NCBI GenBank assembly: GCA_965215035.1
Contig: OZ244040.1
Location: 2,170,001-2,234,000, forward strand
From: Azophilus sp965215035
GTDB taxonomy: Bacteria > Pseudomonadota > Gammaproteobacteria > Pseudomonadales > Azotimanducaceae
DNA length: 64,000 nucleotides
Direction: 5' to 3'
Below are positions 16,550 through 24,079 of this stretch, piece by piece (the stretch's first letter is position 1; each line of letters begins with the position of its first letter). Below the pieces are notes generated by a model that did no database searches, was not told where the DNA came from, and saw only the letters and a list, made by a program, of their open reading frames with translations. Position numbers and translations under genes: made by a program.

Positions 16550-17509
16550 GTGACGACACCCGATACCATCGATGCCCGACCCAAGGCCCCTATCTGGCAG
16601 CGTGCGCTGCTTTGGCTCATCACGCTGGTGTGCTTCGCATGGCTGTACACCCGCATCGATGGCGCGGCGGCGCGCCAGGGCGAGACCGCGGTGGGCTACC
16701 TGCTGCAAATCTTCGCGAGCCTGTCCTGGGGGAGCTGGCTAGCGCTGATGATCCCGTACTCCGCCTTCTACTTCCTAGTCGACTCCACGGTGGTGTGGCG
16801 CGTGGTCACCTGGTTCAACGCTCGCGTGCCCTGGACGGGCATCCTGCCCATCCGCGCCAGCGCCTACATCATATCGATTGTAAACGAGCAGGTGGGCAAG
16901 GGTGCGATGGCACTCTACCTGAACCGCCGGGACGGCGTTCCCGGCTGGGAGGTTGGTTCCTCGATGCTCTTCATCATGTTCTGCGAACTGCTCTATCTCG
17001 CGTTCTGGGCCAATGTCGGCTACTGGATGGCGGCCGACACGCTGCCCGCCGTGTTTGGGCTGATGCCGTGGGTCGGGCTGGGGGTGCTCGTTCTGTTCCT
17101 GCTCTGGGTCGCCTACTTCCGTGGCATCATCCCTGTGGGCAAGGCCCTTCGAGAGCGGTCGATCCTGAAGGCGTTCCGCGAGGCATCGCCGCTACGCTAT
17201 GTTGTTGTTGCCGCAATCCGCTCGCCGGCTCTGCTCGGCGCCGTGGTGGTCTACACGCTGGCGCTGCGCCTGTTCGGCGTCGACGCATCCTTCCTCGACA
17301 TGCTGGGCGTGCTGCCGGTGATCTTCTTCGCGGCCGCCATTCCGACCCCGATGCGCGCCGCGGCCATCACCATCTGGGTGGTGCTATTCCCCGACAATGA
17401 GGCGCAACTCTCCGCCTTCGGGCTCTTGATGCACAACTTCTTCATCTTCTTCAACGCCGCAATCGGCCTGGTGTTCCTGCGGCGCGCCAACCGGGAACTG
17501 TTCGGATAG
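16550..17509 (+). CDS. Multi-pass membrane protein, unknown (LPG synthase-like topology)
   Basis: The 319-residue protein has about seven hydrophobic segments (near residues 18-38, 55-75, 105-125, 140-165, 180-200, 230-250 and 255-310). It has no signature I can tie to a reaction; the topology and scattered Arg/Glu residues recall the membrane domain of lysyl-phosphatidylglycerol synthase-like flippases, but this is weak. The start is GTG at 16550, with AAGGA upstream. The following gene is uvrB after a 253-base gap, so it is probably its own transcript. Confidence 0.65.
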   Translation: MTTPDTIDARPKAPIWQRALLWLITLVCFAWLYTRIDGAAARQGETAVGYLLQIFASLSWGSWLALMIPYSAFYFLVDSTVVWRVVTWFNARVPWTGILPIRASAYIISIVNEQVGKGAMALYLNRRDGVPGWEVGSSMLFIMFCELLYLAFWANVGYWMAADTLPAVFGLMPWVGLGVLVLFLLWVAYFRGIIPVGKALRERSILKAFREASPLRYVVVAAIRSPALLGAVVVYTLALRLFGVDASFLDMLGVLPVIFFAAAIPTPMRAAAITIWVVLFPDNEAQLSAFGLLMHNFFIFFNAAIGLVFLRRANRELFG

Positions 17510-17762
17510 CCCCTGCCGGCCGGGTACTCTCGGCGACCACTACCCGGCGCATCGCTATCGCTGTTCGAAAGCCTGTAAAATGCGTGGAATAGGGTGCGGC
17601 AGCGCCCTTTGTAATGTTGCGATGGAAGGTGGGGAACGAAGGCGTTGGGCCGAGCCAAGCGTAGGCGCGCTCTGCCGGGGCCGCCGTAAAGTCGTGCCCT
17701 GGTCGCCACCAACAGGAGGCCGACTAGCGCCGCGACCGCAATTCAATGAGATGAAGCACTAG

Positions 17763-19793
17763 ATGGCCCAGGCCCTTGCGGACTTCCAGGTCGTAGCCGA
17801 CTATCGCCCGGCGGGCGATCAGCCGGCCGCCATTGCCGGGCTCGTCGAGGGTTTACAAGCGGGGCTCAGCCACCAGACCCTGCTTGGCGTTACCGGCTCG
17901 GGCAAAACCTTCGCCATCGCCAACGTGGTGCAGGCGGTGCAGCGGCCCACCCTGGTGCTGGCGCCCAACAAGACTCTGGCCGCGCAACTCTATGGGGAAT
18001 TTCGGGAGTTTTTCCCGCACAACGCGGTGGAATACTTCGTCTCCTACTACGACTACTATCAGCCAGAAGCCTACGTGCCCGCGTCGGATACCTATATCGA
18101 GAAGGATGCGTCCATCAATGCGCACATCGAGCAGATGCGTCTTTCCGCCACCAAGGCGCTGCTCGAACGCAGGGACACCATCATCGTCGCCTCGGTTTCC
18201 GCCATTTACGGGCTGGGTGACCCCCAATCCTATCTGCAGATGGTGTTGCACCTCGACCGGGGGGACCGGGTTGATCAGCGCTATATCCTGCACCGGCTGG
18301 CCGAGTTGCAGTACACGCGCAACGACACGGCCTTTCAGCGGGGCGCCTACCGCGTGCGCGGCGATGTCGTGGACATTTTTCCCGCCGAATCGGAGAAGGA
18401 AGCCCTGCGCGTGGAACTGTTCGACGACGAGATCGAAAATCTCTCGATCTTCGACCCGCTGACCGGCGAGGTTGTCAACCGGGTGGCGCGCTTCACCGTG
18501 TTCCCCAAGACCCACTACGTGACGCCCCGGGAGCGAATCCTGGGCGTGCTCGACGAGATCAGGGAGGAACTTCGCGACCGGCTCGAATACCTGCATCGCC
18601 ACCACAAGCTGGTGGAAGCCCAGCGGTTGGAGCAGCGCACGCGCTTCGACCTGGAAATGATCAAGGAACTCGGCTATTGCTCCGGCATAGAGAACTATTC
18701 GCGGTACCTTTCCGGCCGCGAGCCCGGTCAGCCGCCCCCGACCCTGTTCGACTACCTGCCTGCCAACGCCCTCCTGGTTATCGACGAATCCCACGTCACG
18801 GTGCCGCAACTGGGTGGCATGTATCGGGGCGACCGGTCGCGCAAGGAGACGCTGGTGGAATACGGCTTTCGGTTGCCATCGGCGCTGGACAATCGGCCGC
18901 TCCGGTTTGACGAATGGGAACGCATGAGCCCACAGACCATTTTCGTCTCCGCAACGCCGGGGCCCTACGAAATCGAGTACGCGGGGCAGGTCGTGGAGCA
19001 GGTGGTACGGCCGACGGGGCTGGTGGACCCGAGCGTCACGGTAAGGCTGGCCTCAACCCAGGTGGAAGACCTGTTCGGGGAGATCAACGCGACGGTTGCG
19101 AGGGGCGAGCGGGTGCTGGTCACCACCCTTACCAAGCGCATGGCGGAAGACCTGACGGACTATTTGGATGATCATGGCGTGCGAGTGCGCTACCTGCATT
19201 CGGACATCGACACCGTGGAACGCATGGAGATTGTGCGCGACCTGCGCATGGGTGCATTCGACGTGCTGGTGGGCATCAACCTGTTGCGCGAGGGGTTGGA
19301 TATTCCCGAGGTCTCCCTGGTGGCCATCCTAGATGCGGACAAGGAAGGTTTTCTGCGCGCCGAGCGGTCGCTCATCCAGACGATTGGCCGCACGGCGCGC
19401 AACGTCAACGGGCGGGCGATTCTCTATGCCGACCAAATGACCGGGTCCATGCGGCGGGCCATCGATGAGACCGACCGCCGCCGCGCCAAACAGGAGGCGT
19501 TTAACGAAGCCCACGGCATCACGCCGCAAACCATCCGCAAACAGGTGGCCGATGTGATGGAGGGTGCCCGCGCACCGGGGCCGGGCGAGGCGCGCAAGGC
19601 GTCACGGCGCGCGCGCGACCGCGACCGCCGTGGTGTGGCCATGGACATACCGGATGATGCCAAGGCGCTTGGCAGGCTCATCGATAAGCTGGAGAAGCAG
19701 ATGCTGGAGCACGCCAGGAACCTGGAATTCGAGCAGGCCGCGGAGTTTCGCGACCGCATTCAGGCGATTCGCGATCAGCGGATACTCGCCTGA
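17763..19793 (+). CDS. uvrB: Excinuclease ABC subunit B
   Basis: UvrB is the damage-verifying helicase-like subunit of nucleotide excision repair: UvrA loads it on DNA and it then recruits UvrC. The 676-residue length is typical. Walker A is GVTGSGKT at residues 42-49, the beta-hairpin region has YYDYYQPEAYVP, the Walker B motif appears as VIDESHVT, motif VI is QTIGRTARN, and the last 40 residues carry the UVR motif that contacts UvrC (LEKQMLEHARNLEFEQAAEFRD). The ATG directly follows a TAG; the ribosome site is weak. No SOS box is clear in the 253 bases upstream. Confidence 0.97.
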   Translation: MAQALADFQVVADYRPAGDQPAAIAGLVEGLQAGLSHQTLLGVTGSGKTFAIANVVQAVQRPTLVLAPNKTLAAQLYGEFREFFPHNAVEYFVSYYDYYQPEAYVPASDTYIEKDASINAHIEQMRLSATKALLERRDTIIVASVSAIYGLGDPQSYLQMVLHLDRGDRVDQRYILHRLAELQYTRNDTAFQRGAYRVRGDVVDIFPAESEKEALRVELFDDEIENLSIFDPLTGEVVNRVARFTVFPKTHYVTPRERILGVLDEIREELRDRLEYLHRHHKLVEAQRLEQRTRFDLEMIKELGYCSGIENYSRYLSGREPGQPPPTLFDYLPANALLVIDESHVTVPQLGGMYRGDRSRKETLVEYGFRLPSALDNRPLRFDEWERMSPQTIFVSATPGPYEIEYAGQVVEQVVRPTGLVDPSVTVRLASTQVEDLFGEINATVARGERVLVTTLTKRMAEDLTDYLDDHGVRVRYLHSDIDTVERMEIVRDLRMGAFDVLVGINLLREGLDIPEVSLVAILDADKEGFLRAERSLIQTIGRTARNVNGRAILYADQMTGSMRRAIDETDRRRAKQEAFNEAHGITPQTIRKQVADVMEGARAPGPGEARKASRRARDRDRRGVAMDIPDDAKALGRLIDKLEKQMLEHARNLEFEQAAEFRDRIQAIRDQRILA

Positions 19794-20118
19794 CGAACGA
19801 GGCGCTGCTGCCGACTGCCGCGACCTGGCGCCCGGGCGCGAAGTTGGCACCTTGGTGGCAACGGACCCCACCAACCCCTGCTGAAATGGGTTCCTGGCGC
19901 AGGCAGGGCCGCCGCCGAAATATGCGGGCGCATAATGGCCGCCACCAACCCCGGCTGGAATGGGTCCCTGGCGCAGGTGCCCAGCCTTGTTCGGGTTGGG
20001 GCTTACGTAGAGCAGTTGACGAACCACCACCTGCTGAATCCCGCAAGTCGGACAACCACTATATGTCGTGGTTCGTCAACCAATCTGCACAATTCCCTTT
20101 GGATTTGGGGTTGACGGA
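19794..20118. other. Intergenic region with 74-bp-spaced direct repeats
   Basis: No gene is seen in these 325 bases between uvrB and pdxH. A block from CACCAACCCC to TGGCGCAGG occurs at 19869-19906 and 19943-19980 with a few mismatches, and a shorter relative, CACCACCTGCTGAA, is at about 20026. An AT-richer patch near 20052-20100 is the likely pdxH promoter zone. Confidence 0.55.
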
Positions 20119-20796
20119 ATGCCGGGGCCGTTCGGCATACTGTCGCCCGTGCAAGACGACTACGATCAGCGCCGGGCGCGCCGGGAATACGGCACCACCG
20201 CGTTGCGGCGTTCAGACCTGGCGACCGACCCCCTCGATCAGTTTACGCGCTGGTTGCGGGCGGCGACAGACAGCGGTATCAGGGACGCGACCGCCATGGC
20301 GCTGGCCACAGTGGGGAACAATGGGGCGCCATCGGTGCGTATCGTGCTGCTCAAGCACTTCGATGCCCGGGGCTATTGCTGGTATACGGACTATCGAAGC
20401 CGCAAGGGCATTGAGTTGGCGCGGAACACCTGTGCATCGGCCGTCTTTTATTGGCGCGAACTCGACCGCCAGGTGCGTATCACCGGGCCTGTCGAGAAGC
20501 TGGCCACGGAAATCTCCGAGAAGTACTTTCAAAGCCGCCCGCGGCAGAGCCGCTTTGCCGCGGCCGCGTCTGTGCAGTCGGCACCGGTGCCGAGCCGGGA
20601 AACACTGGAACGGGCGATGGCGGAGCTGCGGGCGCGGCATGTCGGCGGCGCTCCGCCGCGGCCGGCCTGGTGGGGCGGTTATCGCCTGTGCCCGGACGAG
20701 TACGAATTCTGGCAGGGGCGCGAGGGCCGGCTCCATGACCGCTTCCTGTTCGTCAGGCAAGCGGAGCAATGGCTGGTGCGGCGGCTGCAACCCTGA
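20119..20796 (+). CDS. pdxH: Pyridoxamine 5'-phosphate oxidase
   Basis: PdxH is the FMN enzyme that oxidises pyridoxamine or pyridoxine phosphate to the cofactor pyridoxal phosphate. The protein has the family order: REYGTTALRRSDLATDPLDQF, MALATVG and VRIVLLKHFDARGYCWYTDYRSRKG (FMN contacts), FYWRELDRQVRITG, YFQSRPRQSR, and the C-terminal WWGGYRLCPDEYEFWQGREGRLHDRF. I place the start at ATG 20119 (225 residues); the GTG at 20149 is an alternative nearer the conserved region. Confidence 0.93.
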   Translation: MPGPFGILSPVQDDYDQRRARREYGTTALRRSDLATDPLDQFTRWLRAATDSGIRDATAMALATVGNNGAPSVRIVLLKHFDARGYCWYTDYRSRKGIELARNTCASAVFYWRELDRQVRITGPVEKLATEISEKYFQSRPRQSRFAAAASVQSAPVPSRETLERAMAELRARHVGGAPPRPAWWGGYRLCPDEYEFWQGREGRLHDRFLFVRQAEQWLVRRLQP

Positions 20797-21039
20797 GCAG
20801 GCCTTCCGATCGCGGGAAATCGGGGCAAATTCTTGGGAAAGGGCGGCCAAGACGAATCAAGTTCGCCCCGTTAGCCGTTTTCTGGCCGGATTGGGGCATC
20901 GCCCCCGTTTGGCCGTGTCTAGGGTCAACCGCAAGAATTGGTCGGTGGGGCCAGTAGCGATGGGCTGGCGCTGCCGCAGCTCGAACTCGCGCGTTGGATG
21001 CTATGCCCAGCCGGATGGCGGGTTCCATGGCGGCGGGCT

Positions 21040-21116
21040 TGGTAGGCGCGGGCGGACTCGAACCGCCGACTTCTACCATGTCAAGGTAGCACTCTAACCA
21101 ACTGAGCTACGCGCCT
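21040..21116 (-). tRNA. tRNA-Val(GAC)
   Basis: Read on the minus strand, AGGCGCG pairs with CGCGCCT, the D arm is GCTC..GAGT, and the anticodon stem CTACC/GGTAG closes TTGACAT, giving GAC. The T arm is GGCGG-TTCGAGT-CCGCC. Discriminator A and an encoded CCA finish the 77-base gene. It lies on the strand opposite to pdxH and infC. Confidence 0.95.
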
Positions 21117-21243
21117 TTGAGCGATCTCCTAAATGGTATCCGGGCAAAAGCCGTCACTGCAAATGGGCATTGGCCGGTTTCGCCGAATTCTCTGTTGGCC
21201 GATATTACTTCCGCTCCGCCTCGCACCCGAGCTGCGGAGGGTG

Positions 21244-21324
21244 GTGTATCAGTTTGCGTCTGTGGATCGAGCAAGGGCGCGGCACACGGGTGATTCTGCA
21301 GGGCCGGGATTCAAACTGATACAC
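21244..21324. repeat. Long stem-loop: GTGTATCAGTTTG ... CAAACTGATACAC
   Basis: GTGTATCAGTTTG (21244-21256) and CAAACTGATACAC (21312-21324) are perfect 13-bp inverted copies flanking 55 bases. The right arm and its surroundings (21302-21330) recur in the amidase 3' end at 15362-15390. The unit could be a small non-autonomous mobile element or a leader structure of infC. Confidence 0.65.
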
Positions 21325-21401
21325 TGCCCGGCGGAGGTTGCGGTTGTACCGGTGCGGGCGTGGCAGTAGAATGCCGCGCTCTGCGGAAATGGCGGAATAT
21401 C

Positions 21402-21459
21402 CGGCTAGCTACAGTAGGGAGTACTAGCTACAGAATTAGGGAGTATATGGAGAGCACCT
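21402..21459 (+). promoter_or_regulatory. infC leader with duplicated TAGCTACAG...AGGGAGTA segment
   Basis: GCTAGCTACAGTAGGGAGTACTAGCTACAGAATTAGGGAGTATATGGAGAG is the order of elements, written here in two copies: TAGCTACAG-TAGGGAGTA and TAGCTACAGAAT-TAGGGAGTA. The two copies are about 20 bp apart. The ribosome site TGGAGAG at 21448-21454 serves the ATT start six bases later. Confidence 0.6.
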
Positions 21460-22014
21460 ATTAAAAAGGGCGGCAAGCGATTCGAGCGGTCTCTTTTGAA
21501 TGAAGAAATCCTGGCTCGGAGTGTTCGGTTGATCGCATCGGATGGCAGGCAGGTGGGTATTGTCTCCCGGGAAGAGGCTTTGGGCGAAGCCAAGCGGGAC
21601 GGCATGGATTTGGTGCTTATCGCGCCGGACGCCGACCCTCCGGTGGTCAAGGTTCTCGACTACGGCAAGCATCTGTTCGAGATCAAGAAGACCCGGGCGG
21701 CCCAGCGCAAGAGGCAGAAGCAGACCCACGTCAAGGAAATGAAGTTCCGTCCCCGCACCGACGAGGGCGATTACCGGGTCAAGCTGCGCAATCTGGTGCG
21801 CTTTTTGGAGGATGGAGACAAGGCCAAGGTGTCGCTGCGCTTCCGGGGTCGCGAGGTGGTGCATCCGGAAATCGGCATGCAACTGATGTCCCGCATCGAA
21901 TCCGACCTTGCCGAGTACGGGTCTGTGGAAATCGAACCCCGGTTCGAAGGCCGCCAGGTGGTAATGGTGCTGGCACCGAAAAAGCGCATGAAGGCCAGAA
22001 GGGCCCATTCCTAG
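21460..22014 (+). CDS. infC: Translation initiation factor IF-3, ATT start
   Basis: IF-3 binds the 30S subunit, checks the start codon and keeps subunits apart. The predicted 184-residue protein begins with ATT at 21460 (then Lys-Lys-Gly-Gly-Lys-Arg-Phe-Glu-Arg), which restores the conserved LLNEEI N-terminus and has a GGAG ribosome site at proper distance; a TTG at 21496 would cut this off. A rare AUU start is the known device by which IF-3 represses its own mRNA in Escherichia coli. Further family marks are DYGKHLFEIKKTRAAQRKRQK and VVMVLAPKKR at the C-terminus. Confidence 0.93.
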   Translation: MKKGGKRFERSLLNEEILARSVRLIASDGRQVGIVSREEALGEAKRDGMDLVLIAPDADPPVVKVLDYGKHLFEIKKTRAAQRKRQKQTHVKEMKFRPRTDEGDYRVKLRNLVRFLEDGDKAKVSLRFRGREVVHPEIGMQLMSRIESDLAEYGSVEIEPRFEGRQVVMVLAPKKRMKARRAHS

Positions 22015-22071
22015 TGTCTCGTCCCTAGTGTCTCGTCGCGCATCAACGGGTTTTAGTGCACGGAGCGGATT

Positions 22072-22272
22072 ATGCCGAAGCTCAAGACCAATCGGGGCGC
22101 CGCCAAACGGTTCCGGCGTACCGGCTCGGGTTTCAAACATCGTAGAACGAACAGAAATCATATTCTGACGAAGAAGCCGCAGAAGCGAAAAAGGCGGCTG
22201 CGCGGCCTTGAGCGGGTCTCCCCGGCGGATACCCCGAACCTGAAACGCATGTTGCCCAAGAAGGCGCGTTGA
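22072..22272 (+). CDS. rpmI: Ribosomal protein L35
   Basis: This 66-residue basic protein of the large subunit has the L35 pattern: PKLKTNRGAAKRFRRTGSG at the N-terminus, HILTKK in the middle and a KKAR C-terminus. It lies 57 bases after infC in the conserved infC-rpmI-rplT order and is expected to be co-transcribed and autoregulated through L20 with its neighbour. Confidence 0.96.
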   Translation: MPKLKTNRGAAKRFRRTGSGFKHRRTNRNHILTKKPQKRKRRLRGLERVSPADTPNLKRMLPKKAR

Positions 22273-22299
22273 GAGCGGGCTGGAACAGGAGAATAACCC

Positions 22300-22659
22300 A
22301 TGCCTAGAGCCAAGCGTAGCGTCGTCTCGCGTGCGCGGCGCAAGAAGGTGCTGAAACAGGCAAAGGGGTACTACGGTGCCCGCAGCCGCAGCTTCAAGGT
22401 CGCCAAGCAGGCGGTAATTCGTGCCGGACAATACGCCTACCGTGATCGTCGGCAGCGCAAACGCCAATTCAGGTCGCTGTGGATTGTGCGCATCAATGCC
22501 GCGGCGCGATTGCACGGCCTGTCGTACAGCCGCCTGATCGCCGGTCTGAAGGAGGCGGACATCGACGTGGACCGGCGGGTACTGGCCGATCTCGCCATGC
22601 ACGAGCAGGAGGCGTTCCGGGTACTCGCGGAAAAAGCCAAGGCCGCCCTAGCGGCATGA
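22300..22659 (+). CDS. rplT: Ribosomal protein L20
   Basis: The 119-residue protein matches L20 over its length: PRAKRSVVSRARRKKVLKQAKGYYG, QAVIRAGQYAYRDRR-RKR, and the globular C-terminus LWIVRINAAARLHGLSYSRLIAGL. L20 assembles early on 23S rRNA and in bacteria represses its own operon by binding the rpmI leader. AACAGGAGAATAACCC upstream of the ATG contains a good ribosome site. Confidence 0.97.
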   Translation: MPRAKRSVVSRARRKKVLKQAKGYYGARSRSFKVAKQAVIRAGQYAYRDRRQRKRQFRSLWIVRINAAARLHGLSYSRLIAGLKEADIDVDRRVLADLAMHEQEAFRVLAEKAKAALAA

Positions 22660-22698
22660 GGGCCGAGTACGGGCGGCGGTATCCGCGGTCCGCTGGAA

Positions 22699-22737
22699 AA
22701 CGTTGGCAGTGCCGAGGTGGGGGGCTTCCGCCAACGT
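22699..22737 (+). repeat. Inverted repeat between rplT and pheS
   Basis: ACGTTGGC (22700-22707) and GCCAACGT (22730-22737) can form an 8-bp stem in the 139-base gap before pheS. In some gammaproteobacteria pheST is controlled by attenuation here, but I see no Phe-rich leader peptide and no U-run, so its role is open. Confidence 0.35.
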
Positions 22738-22798
22738 ACCCTCAACACCTCGCCTACCAAGGCGGTGCCTGCTCCGTCATGCCACTTGGTTTCGCGCT

Positions 22799-23812
22799 AT
22801 GAACCTGGACGAAGTTCTCAACAGCGCCGAAGCCGCCGTTGCGCTCGCCGCCGACGAGGCCAGCCTGGAGGCCGTGCGGGTTCGGTATCTGGGTAGAAAG
22901 GGCGAACTCACGGCGCTGCTGAAGTCGCTTGGCCGCATGGACGCCGCCGAGCGTCCTGAGGCGGGTGCCGCCATCAATGCCGCGAAGGAACGGCTGCAAG
23001 CCGCCATTGCAGGGCGCCGGGAGACGCTGGTGGTGGAACAGCTCGCCCGGTTGATTGCCAGTGAATCGGTCGATGTGACCTTGCCCGGCCGCCGTCCGGC
23101 CAGTGGCGGGCTGCACCCGGTTACACAGGTGCTCCAGCGCGTCGAAGAGATATTCACGGGTGCCGGTTACGACGTTTATGCCGGCCTCGAAATCGAGGAT
23201 GACTACCACAATTTCGAAGCCCTCAATATCCCGCGCCACCATCCCGCGCGGGCCATGCACGATACCTTCTATTTCGCCGACGGCAGGCTGCTGCGCACCC
23301 ATACCTCGCCCGCCCAGGTGCACGTCATGGAGACCCAGGCGCCACCCATCCGCGTGATTTGCCCGGGCCGGGTCTACCGTCGCGACAGCGATCTTACGCA
23401 CACGCCGATGTTCCACCAGATAGAGGGCCTGCTGGTGGACCGCGGCATCGGTTTCGCGCATTTGAAAGGCACGGTTACCGACTTTGTGCGGCGCTTCTTC
23501 GATAAGGACTTGGCGCTGCGCTTCCGGCCATCCTACTTTCCCTTTACCGAGCCCTCGGCGGAGGTGGACGTGCAATGCGTGCACTGCCTCGGCAAGGGCT
23601 GCCGAGTTTGCAGCGGCACCGGGTGGCTGGAGATCATGGGTTGCGGCCTGGTGCATCCGCACGCCCTGGAGATGTCCGGTATCGACCCGGAAACTTGGTC
23701 GGGGTTCGCCTTCGGTGCCGGTGCCGACCGGCTGGCGATGCTGCTCTACGAGGTCGGCGATATCCGCCAGTTCTTCGAGAACGACCTGCGCTTTCTGAGG
23801 CAGTTCAACTAA
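22799..23812 (+). CDS. pheS: Phenylalanine-tRNA ligase alpha subunit
   Basis: PheS is the catalytic subunit of the alpha2-beta2 enzyme that charges tRNA-Phe. The 337-residue protein has an N-terminal coiled-coil region that grips tRNA and the class II core: HPVTQVLQRVEEIF (motif 1), YRRDSDLTHTPMFHQIEG (motif 2), and GFAFGAGADRLAMLLY (motif 3). A Cys cluster (VQCVHCLGKGCRVCSGTGW) sits before motif 3. The start at ATG 22799 gives the normal N-terminus MNLDEVLN; the ribosome site is poor. pheT follows after 267 bases, an unusually wide gap. Confidence 0.96.
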   Translation: MNLDEVLNSAEAAVALAADEASLEAVRVRYLGRKGELTALLKSLGRMDAAERPEAGAAINAAKERLQAAIAGRRETLVVEQLARLIASESVDVTLPGRRPASGGLHPVTQVLQRVEEIFTGAGYDVYAGLEIEDDYHNFEALNIPRHHPARAMHDTFYFADGRLLRTHTSPAQVHVMETQAPPIRVICPGRVYRRDSDLTHTPMFHQIEGLLVDRGIGFAHLKGTVTDFVRRFFDKDLALRFRPSYFPFTEPSAEVDVQCVHCLGKGCRVCSGTGWLEIMGCGLVHPHALEMSGIDPETWSGFAFGAGADRLAMLLYEVGDIRQFFENDLRFLRQFN

Positions 23813-23887
23813 CATGCCCGAGCTGGTGCCATCCTTCCATGGAACAAATTCCTGTTTCCTTTCATGGGCGGCCCCTGTGGGGCCGAC

Positions 23888-23925
23888 CGCCGATTGGGAA
23901 CTACCCTGTTCCCTGCAAGTCGGCG
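23888..23925. repeat. Intergenic palindromic repeat, copy 1
   Basis: CGCCGATTGGGAAC and GTTCCCTGCAAGTCGGCG face each other, giving a hairpin with GGGAAC/GTTCCC at the tip and CGCCGA/TCGGCG at the base. The same 38-base hairpin followed by CCCGG-GCNCCGGGG occurs at 27216-27253. It sits in the 267-base gap between pheS and pheT. Confidence 0.75.
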
Positions 23926-24079
23926 TCCCGGTGCGCCGGGGTGGAAACTTCCTTGGAAGATGCGTTGCCGGCCGCCTATTCCCGTCGAGCTGCTTCTTTT
24001 GGGCCGGTTTTCGCCGCCGGCAGGCCGGTGTGCGGGGTTTGTTCTACGTGCGGCACCCCGTAGTTGGCGTTGCCGTGCA

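Larger units (their letters stand above)
21117..21459. other. infC upstream region with long inverted repeat
   Basis: This 343-base gap has no protein gene. It contains the 13-bp inverted repeat at 21244-21324 and, just before infC, a tandem duplication in the leader. The promoter of the infC-pheT cluster should lie here or within the inverted repeat. The thrS gene that precedes infC in many gammaproteobacteria is missing. Confidence 0.6.

Noticed and set aside
22703..22798. N-terminal extension of pheS
   Set aside because: The frame is open upstream of ATG 22799, but the added residues have no PheS homology and cross a probable hairpin.
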